Source: Notospermus geniculatus (Eukaryota; Nemertea; Pilidiophora; Heteronemertea; Lineidae). From it: a stretch of 64,000 nt of DNA. How positions within the stretch are numbered: position 1 is the first letter of the stretch; each line of letters starts with the position of its first letter. This document shows, in pieces, positions 40,246-52,092 of this stretch. The stretch is taken from positions 37,665 through 101,664 of the forward strand of contig NMRB01000833.1 in assembly GCA_002633025.1 (NCBI GenBank). Direction: 5' to 3'. Both the position numbers and the translations under genes were made by a program. The notes beneath the pieces were generated by a model. The model saw only the letters and a list, made by a program, of their open reading frames with translations, had not been told where the DNA came from and ran no database searches.

Positions 40246-41800
40246 TTTATTATTATTATTATTATTATTATATTTGCATTTATATAGCGCCCCACATACT
40301 GATCATATTTCTAGGCACTTTACAAAAGAGAGTAGAAGTTTAAAATCAGCATATAAAAAAAAGACACAATAGGAGAGAACAATGACCACACAAGGATAAA
40401 ACAATGATTAAAACAAAAATTTCCTAAAAAGATATGTTTTTAGTTTTGATTTAAAAGTCGCAATTGAGTCAATGGCACGTAGAGTTTCGGGAAGCTCGTT
40501 CCATACTTTTGGTCCAGCGGCCGAGAGACCACACTCGCCCATCCTCCTCTTCACCTGCACTGGCCTAACTAGGTGGTGTCCACTTGACCTAAGGGACCTC
40601 CCCGGAACATACCAGCTGACAGTATCTTGTAGATACCTAGGGACCGGCTGATATAGACACTTGTGCGTCATCAGCGCCACCTTGTACTCAATACGAGCAC
40701 GAACTGGAAGCCAGTGCAAGTGAACAAGAAGAGGGGCAACGTGTTCTCTCTTAGACTTTTTCATCACCAAGCGTGCAGCGGAGTTCTGTACCAACTGAAC
40801 TTTGTTCATAAGGTTGCCGGTGACACCATAAAGAAGACTATTACAATAGTCAAACCGCGAAAGTATAAGTGTTCTCACTGCACTGATTACTGCTGGCTCA
40901 GTGAGATTGTGCCTAATTTTTCCAATTTGATAGAGGTGGAAATTTGCAGATCGGCAGATATCATTCACCCTCTGCTGCATTGTCATTTGACTATCAAATG
41001 TAACTCCCAGGAGTTTGACACATTCACTTAATTCAATCACTGAGTCACCGATTTTCATTTGAACACCATCCAGCAATCCACGGTGCTTTTTTGAGCAACA
41101 CACAAAGAATTCAGTTTTCGTATCGTTCAGTTTTAACTTGTTCACTCTCATCCAGTTTCTAATCTCCTCCAGGCATGCACTGAGTTTCCCGAGAACTCGA
41201 GTTACATCAGTTGGGTTCTTAGGGTCAAAGATAACGTACAGATTATTATCATCGGCATAAAGTATATGTGACAAAAGATGCTTTTTGATGATGTGACCAA
41301 TTGGAGTAGTATACACTGTAAAAAGCTGTGGGCCCAAGACTGAACCCTGTGGAACGCTAAAAGCGAAGAGGAACGGTCAGTTAGATACGAAGCTAGCCAC
41401 TTTAATGCTGTGCCACCGACGCCGAATTCATGTTTCAATCTCTGCAGCAGAATTTTGTGCTCTGTTGTGTCAAACGCGGCAGATAAGTCCAGTGCTGTAA
41501 CAAACACAGCTTTGCCTTGATCCATAGCCTTGGTGATGTCATCATGGAGTTTGCACAATGCAGTTTCTGTGCTATGGTATGCACGATAGGCAGACTGCAT
41601 AGGGTCTAACATATCTCCCGACGCAAAGTGTTTTGCCAGGCGAGTGGACACAACTTTCTCGGTTACCTTTGCAAGGAACGGAATGTTGGAAACTGGACGA
41701 TAGTTGGACAATACGTCCGGGTCAAGCGACGGCTTTTTAACAGTGGACGAACGAGAGCATTTTTAAGCTCGTCTGGGAACATACCAGTCACCAAACAAGA
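40246..41800 (-). pseudogene. L2-clade non-LTR retrotransposon, 3' part with intact tail
   Basis: On the minus strand: ELKNALVRPLLK, NYRPVSNIPFLAKVTEKVV, QSAYRAYHSTETALCKLHDD, ALDLSAAFDTTEHKILLQRL (first catalytic Asp), WLASYLTDRSSS. Then comes a junction near 41355 that changes frame, then SVPQGSVLGPQLFTVYT, LYADDNNLY (catalytic pair), CVKLLGVTFDSQM, LDYCNSL-like RFDYCNSLLYG, HWLPVRARIEYK, WNELPETLRAI and FKSKLKTYLF with a stop near 40410. The 3' UTR ends in GCGCTATATAAATGC followed by an (ATT)n tail (40246-40270), the typical L2 end. A small deletion near 41355 and a frameshift near 41730 disable it. The 5' end is truncated near 41800. Confidence 0.92.
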
Positions 41801-43494
41801 AGCTTACTCACACAGCCTACTCATCCTAGAAGTCTAGGGGGAGCGTACCTATGTGTCCCAGGTTTTCCCTTTGTAATTGTGTCTCTCTAGTGAACACGAA
41901 ATAAATATATATATAAATACTCACAGAAATGTTAACCTTCTCTGCGGTATCCTTGATGAATTTCAAATGGTTTGTATCCTGAAATGGAAGGAAATGCCAA
42001 GATTCTAACATAAAAATTTGTCAGATCATAAACAATTTCACTAAAAACATTCTCGATTTCTTTGGTAAAGCCGTCTGGTTGCCATGCTGAATTAATTATT
42101 GTAGAATTAAGGCACAAGTAACCCTGAGTGTTTTTGGGATGTTGCCCCGTACAAACCTAATTATGCCCAGGGACACAGTTCCCTTTACCCACCCATGTAC
42201 ACCCCTCAGCATAAATCTACACAGTTTTCTTTGAATATCTTGTGAACAAAATGCAACTTACATGTATATGAAATTTCCATGTCTTGGTCAAATAACTCCA
42301 ACGCTTTTGAGTGATTGCTTTCACAACAACCAGATTATGTAGGCCTAATCAGCTGTCAAAAAATGGCTGTAAAATCAACTTTTTTTATTCTCAATAGAAT
42401 TTTTTTTTAAATCATTTTTTTTTTAAATGCTGAGGGGTGTACATTTACCATCAAGATTATAACTGATGTAGGAAACACGGTACACTTTTCAGTGTGTTAC
42501 CTTTGCAAACTTTTCAATTGCATTAATGTTGGTGATGGCTTTCCTGGACATCAAATGCAAGTTGGTCAATGTTTTGAAGTTTAAACTACCTGAAGAATAA
42601 ATAGGCCGTTAGGTAGGCCATCTGTATCAGAGAGTCTGGCAGGTAAAGATAAAATCTTGAAGCTTCATGGCTCGACAACTTAACAGGAGGGTTCATGCCA
42701 GGGCATCCATATCAAATATCCTTCCAGTCTTGGTAGGAACTGGTGAAAAATATGCAAAATTATCGACTATATTAAGTGTCAATCCACGAGTGGGCCAGGC
42801 AAAATCTGCCAAAAGTGATAAAGTGGGGGGGGGGGGGTCGGCAGATCTGGCTCAAATTACTACCAGAAGATCGTATTGGGGCACAATGAAGACATGCCAA
42901 ATATTTCGGAGCTCGGTCACAGTGTTAGGGAGTAAGGGGCAAAAATACTGCCAACAAGAGGCCCATGGGCCTTGCGCTCAGCTGACTATGACCTGCTAAC
43001 CCAAGAGGTTGTAACAGGGGAAAAGAAGACAAGTACGTGTACGAATTATTCACCTTTGTAATGGTTATCACGCAAATATTATTGGTTACACTGTAGAAAT
43101 CCAAAGGAACCTTCACCTCAAAGCGACATAGCCTCACAAAAAATTCAGGTTGATTGCTCAAAGTGTTCCTGGGTAATATGATTATGATCAAATCGGGCCG
43201 AAACCTGTAGATTATCTAGAGGGAGCCGCATATCAAATTTGAGCGCTCTGGGTCAAGTCACTCCTGAGTTATAGCACTTTGATGATTTTCGGGTTATGCC
43301 ACCTGGCGGCATATTGGAAGTCAAATCAGGTTGAAATTTGACATGCACCTAAAGGTCATCTAGAGGAAGGTATATATCAAGTTTGAGCACTCCGGTTCAA
43401 GCCGTCCCTGAGTTATAGCACTCAGATGATTCTCAGGTTACGCCACCTGGCAGCCATATTGGACGTCTGATTGTACCGAAACGTGGTATTTTTG
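41801..43494. other. No gene; right part belongs to an R2-related repeat
   Basis: 41801-42960 has no recognised feature apart from homopolymer runs (T near 42410, G near 42827). From about 42960, phrases such as CATGGGCCTTGCGCTCAGCTGAC, AATCGGGCCGAAACCT and GAGTTATAGCAC...GCCACCTGGCGGC repeat twice. These belong to the same non-coding superfamily as R2. Confidence 0.5.
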
Positions 43495-44380
43495 CAACCT
43501 CGTCCCCAGGGGTTTTGTTCGCTCAGACAACCTCGGACCTAACTCGCTCACTAACCCCTGGAATCACGATCTCAATTCCCCAGAATCTGGGGATTTCACG
43601 GAAATTGCCGAAGCCGAGTGCCGAAGGTTGTAATTAATATTTATAGTCCTTTTTTCCACACTTACTAATTTAATCGAGTTCAGATCGATGAAATTAACTA
43701 CTTTCAATGTCGAAAACATAAAGGTATTGCTGAAATAGGCCCTGGTTTTTGTTTAAGTTTTAATTATTTTGAATAACGAAGCCGAAACTCCTCACAGCGC
43801 CACCTATCTTCATTCTCCGACACTGAGTAAGTGACTTCATTTCATCAACAAAACACACCGAAATAAGAGTTTTCTGTGCCTGTCACTAAATGAATCGACA
43901 TCTGTTAGCACTCTTAGACTAGTAATTTTTATAATAAGAGATAAAATTTTGGTTTAGGGGTTGAAAGCGAATGTTTGATCGAGTCAGTTTTCCGTCATGC
44001 ATCACTGTGTACAAAAATGTACAGACGGATATGACTCGATTAAATAAGTAAAATTGCGGTTGATCGGGCGTTATATACTTACCTGCATCATCCGTTCGTC
44101 TAGATGTGTTTCGAATATAATATCCATTTAGATTGTACACGGTAAAATCCCTTGATTGAACCACAAAATGACCAGATCTTAGCCGAACTGAGGGCACGCA
44201 TGATGTTTACAAAAAACTGCAAACACACGTGCTTTGTTACTAATAATAGTCACGATTGTGTGACATCACTTTCTTCTACTTCGGGCGACCAATCACATGC
44301 CGGAATTCAGATATGAGACCAGGGGTTTGTAAGCGTCAACCCAGAGCCCAGGAGCGCACAAACCCCTGGGTACGAGGTTG
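43495..44380. mobile_element. 886-bp TIR element, CAACCTCG ends, 9-bp TSD
   Basis: CAACCTCGTCCCCAGGGGTTT at 43495 (first 20 bases) and its imperfect complement ending CGAGGTTG at 44380 are flanked by GTATTTTTG on both sides (43486-43494, 44381-44389). A second inverted word, CCCCTGG, lies about 60 bases inside each end. A minus-strand frame inside (44197-43919) has no recognisable domain. It is inserted in an R2-like repeat. Confidence 0.88.
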
Positions 44381-44389
44381 GTATTTTTG

Positions 44390-45000
44390 AAGGCACCCCG
44401 CTAATACACGGTTGGTCAAGTTGTGAAGTCGCTCAGTGAAATAATGGCGAACTGTGACAGGTTCGTTACTTTTATACAATTTTGACCTCTGTGACCTTGA
44501 AAAGTAGGTCAAATCAAAAACCCGTTTTATATGTTATGTATTCTCATTAGATACACCTACATGTACATGTATGATAACAATTTGGAGATGATCCACCTGT
44601 TAGTTCAGGAGTTATTGCACTTTTAGTGTTTTTGGTTTTGGCCATCTGGTGGCCAAGCCTAGAATCAAATCGGACCGAAACTTGGTGTCATAGGTACTCT
44701 GACCTCTGTGACCTTGAAAAGTAGGTCAAACCAAAAACCCTTTAAATATGTTATGTACCATCATTAGATACACCTGTGATAAAAATTTAGAGATGATCCA
44801 GTCACTAGTTCAGAAGTTATTGAGGTTTTCCATTTTACGGAAAACGCCCCCTGGAGGGCATAATGTAGGTCAAATCGCATTTTTTTTCTGTGCTGTTTCA
44901 AGCCCTGCTAGGGCCTACCACTCCACCAAGTTTCATGCCCCTGGGCCTAACGACAGCGAAATGTGCCAGTTTAACAGACACACACACAGACACACAGACT
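44390..45000. repeat. Diverged R2-related segment
   Basis: GACCTCTGTGACCTTGAAAAGTAGG occurs twice (near 44486 and 44700, quoted approximately), each followed by TCAAA..AAAAACCC. GCCATCTGGTGGCC and AACGCCCCCTGGAGGGC words resemble those in R2. It ends in an ACACACAGAC run. Confidence 0.65.
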
Positions 45001-45160
45001 TTTGAGCCATTTAGTCATATGAATAGCTCCGCTGACCACTAATTTTTAAATGACAACAGCGATTTTTCATCAAAATACTGTCCGTTTGAGTGAATTTTCA
45101 CACCTTGGCAGGCAACGGCAGGAGATATTCCTTATATGTGAATGAAAATAGATGTTGCAT

Positions 45161-46949
45161 AACAGGGGTGGCACGTTTCTAAACCGCTTGGGTTACAAAC
45201 TTGAAATTTGGTGTACAGGTACCCTATGGTAAAAACTATCTCTGGACCGAAACTTAGCGCTGCTGCTTGTACACTCTGGCCTGCAGGGGGCGCTTTGTGA
45301 AAACCTTCTTTTGGCCGTATCTCCTGAAGGCTGTTAGCTAGAACTACGAAACTTTTATGGTGGGTTCCTCTGATGAGACTACATCACATAAATCCCGGGT
45401 TTTTGATTTGACCTACTTTTCAAGGTCACAGAGGTCAAAGTTCAAAATTCACTGTTTGGTCGCACATTTCATGGCTGTTTGACATAGAGTTTTGTGATTT
45501 AGTGTGAAGATATATCTAGGCACCCTGCACAAATGCACCAAATTTCAACCCGATCGAACTTCAAATATGGCCGCCAGGAAGCCATCTTGAAAAATGGACT
45601 TTGACCCACATTTTATAAATAGGAATAGGTAGGATGTTTTAACCTTGTCATAGGTACCATATAAATATATGGTAAATTTCAGTCAGATTCGACGTCAAAT
45701 ATGGCCGCCAGGGAGCCATCTTGAAAAATGGACTTCGACCCATGACACCTCATAAATAGTGGTAGCTAGGATGCTTTAACCGTGCCTAAATATGTGTCTT
45801 GGTACTGTCTATTTATTTGCCAAATTCCGGTTCGATTGGACTTCAACATGGCTGCCAGGTGGCCATCTTGAAAAATTGACTTTGGCCATGTCTCACCGGT
45901 AGTAAATGTTACGATGTTTCAATGTTGTCTAAATATCTATGCAAGTATCCTGTACATTCCTGCTAAAATTTCAGTCCCAACGAACATCACACTAGTCTCG
46001 CGTCACCAGCCTCTCTCTTACAGGAGAGAGTCTGGTAGCAAAGGCCAAAACTTTCGTTACCGCCAGGTGGCGAGTGTCCAGCTCAGAGCATCCGAATCTG
46101 ATTGGCCAACGGCTGATTAAACATGGCTGCGCCGTGAAACGCATGATGAACGAACAAGGAACGAAATAGTCCGAGGGAAATGTTACCTTTTTAACACGTT
46201 TTATCGTGGTTTTCACCGAGTGATATGTAGACATCGATCGAGCCTGGCCGTTTGAGGTGGATCGCTGATGAAATAAAGTGGAATTGTATTGTATCAGGAT
46301 CGATTTACCGTCTGGCTGAACTTCGACTCCCTGGTCGGAAGTGACCTAATCCATGGCACAAAATGTAAGTCCTATTGTACAATCGGCTTATTCCAGCAAT
46401 CGATGACCATGGATAGTCGTTCCTTCCGTGCTAAAAAGGTAAATTTTCCCTCAGACTCATTCGTTCATCATGCGTTTCATGGGCGCAGCCATGTTTAATC
46501 AGCCGTTGGCCAATCAGATTCGGATGCTCTGAGCTGGACACTCGCCACCTGGCGGTAACGAAAGTTTTGGCCTTTGCTACCAGACTCTCTCCTGTAAGAG
46601 AGAGAGGCTGGTGACGCGAGACTAACATCACACATGTGGCCACCAGGTGGCCATCTTGGAAAATAAATTTTTGACATCTTCGGCCTACATGACCTAGATG
46701 GGAAAGCAGTTTGTTCACAAATACCTCTTGTATTCATTGTATTCAGAAATTGTACTCCTTCTGGGTGCCATCACCTGAGTTTATGTCATTGACTGATAAT
46801 ACTGATCAGATCATAAAAATACTTCTTGGTGTGTTCAGCTTTATCTTATCTGTACTGATCCTTCAACATTCACCATGAGAGTCACAGTTTCACACTTAAC
46901 CACGGAGACTCACAGAGGTGAGCACAATGGCCCTGGCCATTTCATTGTT
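45161..46949 (+). repeat. Repeat R2, copy 2, split by a MULE-type MITE
   Basis: AACAGGGGTGGCACGTTTC at 45161 matches 15788, and similarity is high through the four ~145-bp units to 45992. It resumes at 46625 (CACATGTGGCCACCAGGTGG) and ends GGTGAGCACAATGGCCC. Small indels distinguish the copies, for example a missing phrase near 45648 and extra sequence at 46700-46800. Confidence 0.9.
45993..46624. mobile_element. 632-bp TIR element, TAGTCTCGCG ends, 9-bp TSD
   Basis: TAGTCTCGCGTCACCAGCC at 45993 and its complement at 46624 begin arms that match for about 150-180 bases, differing by one CT dinucleotide and a few substitutions. ACATCACAC flanks both sides (45984-45992, 46625-46633). The undisturbed paralogous target is at 16612-16632, where GAACGTCAC continues straight into GTGTGGCC. 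Non-coding interior. MULE-type by arm length and duplication size. Confidence 0.96.
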
Positions 46950-47655
46950 TATAGTTCCAAATCACTCTTGATTTAAAGGTACAGTGCTGTAATGGCTTCG
47001 TGTCAAAAAAGGTATGGTTTGGTCTACAACGAATTGCGGACCCACAGCAGAGGTGAGGAAGGTGGGCACTTCAGAGAAAGGAGTCAAGGGATGCCTCTCT
47101 CCATTAAAAAAATAAAATCTTTGGTTACTCTTTCCATTGCAAAGATATGCAGGTGCAAAGTCATGCATAAATGCACTACTGATGTACTACGAATGTATTA
47201 CGGCTATATCGTTCATTTGTAGTACAGTACATGTCTACATATACACTGGCATATCTCTGCAACAACAAGAAAAACCATCAGCGAGATAATTTCTAGTTTC
47301 TCTCGAGAGAAACCTTTTTGGCCTTTTCCACGTGAGAGTAAAATTGTCAGGAAACAACTGGCTATGTCAGTGTTCCCTCCGCGTGCGAGTATAGTAGGCC
47401 TATGTTGCCTTCGAGGAGAACGAAAGGTAGCAATAGCGACTGCTGTCTACATCTTCTTCACAGAAACAAATTTTCCGCAAAACTGACTCAGTTCGGCGGA
47501 AAATTGGTTCCTGAGATTAGGGCTCTTTCTTTGGACTTCGCCAATTTTTCTCTCAACTGCCGCCGCAGTTTCCTTCCCCGCCATTGATTTCTTCATTCTG
47601 TCTCTATAAAGTTTTGATTCAGCATCCATAAACAGGGACAGTTCTCATATTCACT
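46950..47655. other. No confident gene
   Basis: A 60-codon minus-strand frame at 47447-47629 (MDAESKLYRDRMKKSMAG..., amphipathic) is the only frame with protein-like composition, but no domain is recognised and no splice context supports it. Confidence 0.4.
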
Positions 47656-47786
47656 AGGGACTTCGGGCAAAGCTCTGTATCGTCGATCCGTATCACGTAT
47701 GACGTATCGAGCTAATGCATTTTCTATTTAAGTCATACGTCATACGTGATGCGGATCCACGATACAGAGCATTGCCGGAAGTCCCT
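47656..47786. mobile_element. 131-bp MITE (AGGGACTTCSGGCAA ends)
   Basis: AGGGACTTCGGGCAAAGCTC at 47656 and the complement ending at 47786. The arms share GCTCTGTATCGT, GATCCG and ATCACGTATGACGTA, about 50 bases each. Confidence 0.9.
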
Positions 47787-50604
47787 ACCTAGGTATCTTT
47801 TCGGCTCCAGTCTTTGGGTCCTTCCATTACTGATCTTGGCCTGAAGGTCTCCAAACAAATGCATAGAAACTGTCTGGAAGTTTATTGCAGTATAGAACAT
47901 GTCCTATTCACTGCGAGCACTGTCTGACACTATAAAAAGTGTCTACCTTTTCTGCGTCCACATGACATAAAATCGCTCAGCTATAAACTTCTGACATTTA
48001 TTGATCACTCTCGTACAGCTGCTCGCAGAGCGATGTCCACATGCGACTTTGTGTCTGAGAGCAAACTTCTGCGAGAAAACTCTCACGTGGAATGTCACCT
48101 TTAGGCACTTTCAAAGCACCTCAGAACATGATAGACTACCAGGCTATTTGATGGCGCCACTGTATTCACCCTGGATCTGTCAATGGAGTAACATCGAGAG
48201 ATGGCGTCCAATGACGTCTGCAGTTCGACGGCATTATGTTCTTTCCGAACTGGAGTGTAAAGTTGGACACCATTCTATAGTATTCACTTCTTGTTGACAT
48301 TTATGGTGTTATCCAAGCACCAGTTGAAAACATTTATGCATTCAAAAACAATACAACACTCGTCTGACGTACATCAACGTCATCAGATATCGTTACATAT
48401 ACGTTGAGGACAATTCTTATTTTATTCCTTTAGCCATAATTACCGTAATCAATTAAATATTCTAAATATTCTTTCTACAAATACACGCACATCGCTCGAG
48501 TCATGTATGTATTATTGCTCAGATCAAGTACATTTCTGTGAAAATATATTCAAACTAGAGTTGAAATTGACTTAGCAGTCAATTTGAAGACCGCCACTTT
48601 CACTGCATATGTAGCGGTGATGTGATGTCAACTGTTTGCAGTGGGACATTGATGGGAACCTTTAACAGCGATAGCAAACAGGGTGTCTATAAACCGAAGA
48701 CCGAAGACTGAAGATGGAAGACGCTGAACTATAAAACGAAGATCTCCACATCTATAAAACGAAGACCCAACTATAAAACGAAGATCCCCACTACTATAAA
48801 ACGAAAACCCAGCTCTAAAATGATGGGCTGTGTCAGTAACCAGTGAATAACCACAATGAAGGGTCCAAAATGGAAGAGTTACCCTCAGGGAAAAGGGTCC
48901 AAACGGTTATTTTTGGTCGGATTTAAGCGGGGTTGCTTTTAAACAACAGATCTCAGAAAATGTTAATACGAATCTGCTGTCAGATCTGGGCCATCTCTTA
49001 CCCTTTTCATAGGGAAAAAGTCTGAACTTGAGGAAATTGACCTCTATAATAATGTCATTGGGACTTCTAAGTTCTGAAAGTACCACAGTATTGCTTCCCA
49101 ATCCTGCGTTACACCTAACCGCGTTAAGGAAGACCTCTATTGACGACTTGGTAAACAAACGCTATCAACCTATGCTACGTGCATTGTATTGTAATCATAC
49201 ATTCTCCAACACTGGGGCGAAAGCTTAACTACAGTATTGGAGAATAGTACTGGTGGTGCCGGCTGTCGACAGAAAGTGGCAATACGGTAGTCCTTTAAGT
49301 TAGTCTATCAACAAACGCACATGGCTTCGTTCCAATGGTAAGACTAATTCACAACCTCCTGCCAAAAAACCTGAAATCATCCCAAACGTCTCACTTCCCA
49401 TGGTTCACAGAGGTTTACCAACACGTTGTGCTTTATTTTGATGATCTCCACATCGAAGCTACAGCGACGAGGCGGCCGTATTGTTGTGGAACGGACACTA
49501 CGCCGCAGGACTGGAGCGGCAAATGCTGGAACCAACATAGGCCCAATGTGCATGCTCCGTTCTCTCCAAGTGCATGAAACGCCGAACATCAGACTGCTTC
49601 TAAATCGGTCACACGGGGAATCCCCTTGGGGAATCCCCTAGGCTTGCACTGTTAGTTTTAACAACAAAATTCATCGAAATTCATACTTCATCGTTTTTGG
49701 ATGAAGCCAGGAAACGAAAGGGACCTGTCATATGCACATATCTACAAACCCTGAAAGTTTCGTGGTGATGCATGGCTCAATTTTTGAGTTATTGCCCTGA
49801 AACCACCAGATTGGATGGAGAGAGATCCAGAGAGAGATTCAGAGATCCAGAGAATTCCTGTAAAACCAAGGAAGACCGCCACACCATTGGTGTGTGGCGG
49901 TCTTAATAATGAAACTATCGCAAAAGAAATCAAGTAAGATTTATATGCAACATGTTTGCCATGATACCAAATGGAGTTTCTGAAACTCAGACGAGTGTTG
50001 TGTTATTTGTTGATGCCGAAGTTTTTGCCATTGTACCATATTTTTCAACTGGGCGCAAGCACTAAAGAACCCTGACCAACCTCATACTCAGGTTCCTACT
50101 GATCGTACTATGTCTATCAGGCTCTGACACTTGGACACTATCTCTTGATGTGTCTCGATTGAAAGCCTGAGATTGAATACAGTGGCGCCACCAAATAGGC
50201 CGGCAGTCTATCATGTTCTGGAGAAACATCGAAAGACGTTCGCACTTCTGTAGACCACCATACTGCGGCGCTGTGATTTTTTTTCATGCAGTTCAGCTTT
50301 AAGGTCGATGTAATGTCATTGGGTCTTCCCCAAAGCAGGCGCATTCCAAGCCACCCATTGGAGTGTAATGCTCAATCTACACGATCTAATTTTTCTGTCA
50401 AACTTTTTGGTCAAATTTTTCCATTCGACCCTCTCAATCCACACGGTGGATTTTTTTATCAGTCTTTTCGAATATAGAGTCAAGGAGAGGCGCAGTATAG
50501 ATGACATAACCATACAAAATAGGCTCAACGCCGTGAAAATAACATCTATGGCTATTCATAACAAAAGGCCCGGTCACCGCGATCCGGGGCCGGTTGCACA
50601 AAAC
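47787..50604. other. No gene over 2.8 kb; scattered inverted and tandem repeats
   Basis: Sequence around CAGAACATGATAGACTRCC...GGCGCCACTGTATTCA at 48101-48215 recurs inverted at 50130-50240. ACTATAAAACGAAGA units of about 20-25 bases tandemly repeat at 48730-48800. A short hairpin AAGACCGCCACAC/GTGTGGCGGTCTT is at 49869-49901. GAGAGAGATCCAGAG repeats at 49815-49855. No motif-bearing frame. Confidence 0.5.
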
Positions 50605-50741
50605 TTAAAGCTGACGTGGCGCCCTCCTGACCTCGTGGGGCCTATCATGTTCTGAGCCTTCGTTTGAGGTATTTGCAGGGCGTTTGCAATTCTCTTGCTC
50701 GCCGCATGAGGGCTTTTTGTTCGTTCACGTCAGCTTTAAGT
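50605..50741. mobile_element. Small inverted-repeat element (TTAAAGCTGACGTG ends)
   Basis: CTTAAAGCTGACGTG near 50605 and CACGTCAGCTTTAAG ending near 50741. The arms are about 15 bases. The interior shares CTATCATGTTCTG with the 48.1/50.2 kb repeat pair. Confidence 0.55.
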
Positions 50742-50778
50742 TCTTATCGTAAGATACGGAATTTGGGACGAACCCGAA

Positions 50779-51227
50779 AGGCCGCCGTACACGATACATT
50801 TTTCTCCTACGAAATATTTTGTAGGAATTTATTTTACCGTGTGTGACAGGAAACATCGTCCCATTTTTTGGGTAGGCCTATAGGAAAAAATCCAGAAATA
50901 GGTTCTGTCCTATTTTTCTTGTACAATAAAATGGTGTAGGAAATAATTCCTATCGTGTACGCCGTAGTAGCAGATAATTTGTAAAACTGACGCTTTGTGC
51001 CCCTTTGTCCGCATGTAATAGGTCAATCCTACAAAATAATTTGACCCCGTGACGGGGTCATATTTTTCGTCACACACAATAACATTTACGCTGCAACGTA
51101 ATACTTCCTGGGAAATAAACGGGATAATCTACGGCGAGATGCGAAATATTTCCTTCCAAAATAATTGGATGAGAAATCGTACGAAATATTTCGTACGAAA
51201 ATAATGTATCGTGTACGGCGGCCTTAA
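50779..51227. mobile_element. 449-bp fold-back (AAGGCCGCCGTACACGATAC ends)
   Basis: AAGGCCGCCGTACACGATAC at 50779 and its complement ending at 51227, the arms continuing with TACGAAATATTT. The interior repeats self-complementary words: CCTACGAAATATTTTGTAGG, TAGGAAATAATTCCTA, GACCCCGTGACGGGGTC, CGTACGAAATATTTCGTACG. Non-coding. Confidence 0.85.
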
Positions 51228-51771
51228 GGCAGAGGGCTACCTATGCCGACTTTATTGACGCTCTTTGAAAACAAGCATATTCATGACATATTCATGACAA
51301 AAAGTAACTAATTGATTTTAACGAAATGTTTTAGCTACAACCTTTATGCTCCCGTTCTGCGAAAGAATTATTCATATTGACAAATTACGATGGAGTTAAT
51401 TTAATTTATAACAAATTGTCAAAATTTGAGATGTCAAATAATTTTGCAGACTTGGTATGCGACACATCAGTTTCCCACATAGTCTGTAACATACAGGCCT
51501 GATGCCTGCAGGTCCTAACGATCCGTTTTTTACGAAAGTATTTTCCATTTAATTGGTATAAACTATTTAATGCCAAAAAGGGCTCGATTTACAGCTTTTG
51601 AAATATTTCATATTCCCGACGAACTATCCAAAAAGGCCATCGTGTTGCACTAGAATGCACATATGGCAATAACATCCAAAAGAAATTTTTCAAATATATG
51701 TCTCCAAAAAAGAGAAAACTTGTTTGGGAAATTAATTTGAAAATTTCCATACCGCTCGCCAGTTAAGGGCC
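51228..51771. other. AT-rich, no gene
   Basis: No repeat arms or motif-bearing frames noticed. Confidence 0.4.
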
Positions 51772-52092
51772 GTTTACACATGCAACCTTTCATATGCAAC
51801 TTGTTGCATAAACCTGATGATACCAAAAATTTCATCAAAGTTGCATATGTAAACGGGCATGCAACTTGTTGCAACTACCTACTGCAACTTGTTGCAAATT
51901 TAGGATCCAGATCCTATTTACTGGCGAAGTTGCAACAAGTTGCACGTCGCTGGCCAATGAGAATACAGCAAAAAAATCATGTGACGTCTACAAAAGCCAA
52001 AATGGCCGCCGAACAAAGGATTCCCGCCAAAATTCCTGCAACTTGTTGCGAAATTCTGCAACTTATCGCGCTGGATGTTGCAATGTGTAAAC
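51772..52092. mobile_element. 321-bp fold-back built of TGCAACTTGTTGCA words
   Basis: GTTTACACATGCAAC at 51772 and GTTGCAATGTGTAAAC ending at 52092. TGCAACTTGTTGCA or its halves occur about seven times inside, in both orientations, which by symmetry are the same word. GTAAACGGGCATGCAAC at 51850 repeats the terminus internally. The middle carries a CCAATGAGAATAC / AAAATGGCCGCC stretch. Non-coding. Confidence 0.82.

Noticed and set aside
43919-44197. 92-codon frame inside the CAACCTCG element
   Set aside because: No transposase-like motif. Most likely chance openness in an AT-rich stretch.
45914-46718. Short frames repeated on both strands around 46.0-46.7 kb
   Set aside because: They are mirror images produced by the long inverted arms of the MITE and are not genes.
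47447-47629. 60-codon minus-strand frame with amphipathic helix character
   Set aside because: Too short and without homologous motifs or splice context. Kept only as a note in the spacer entry.
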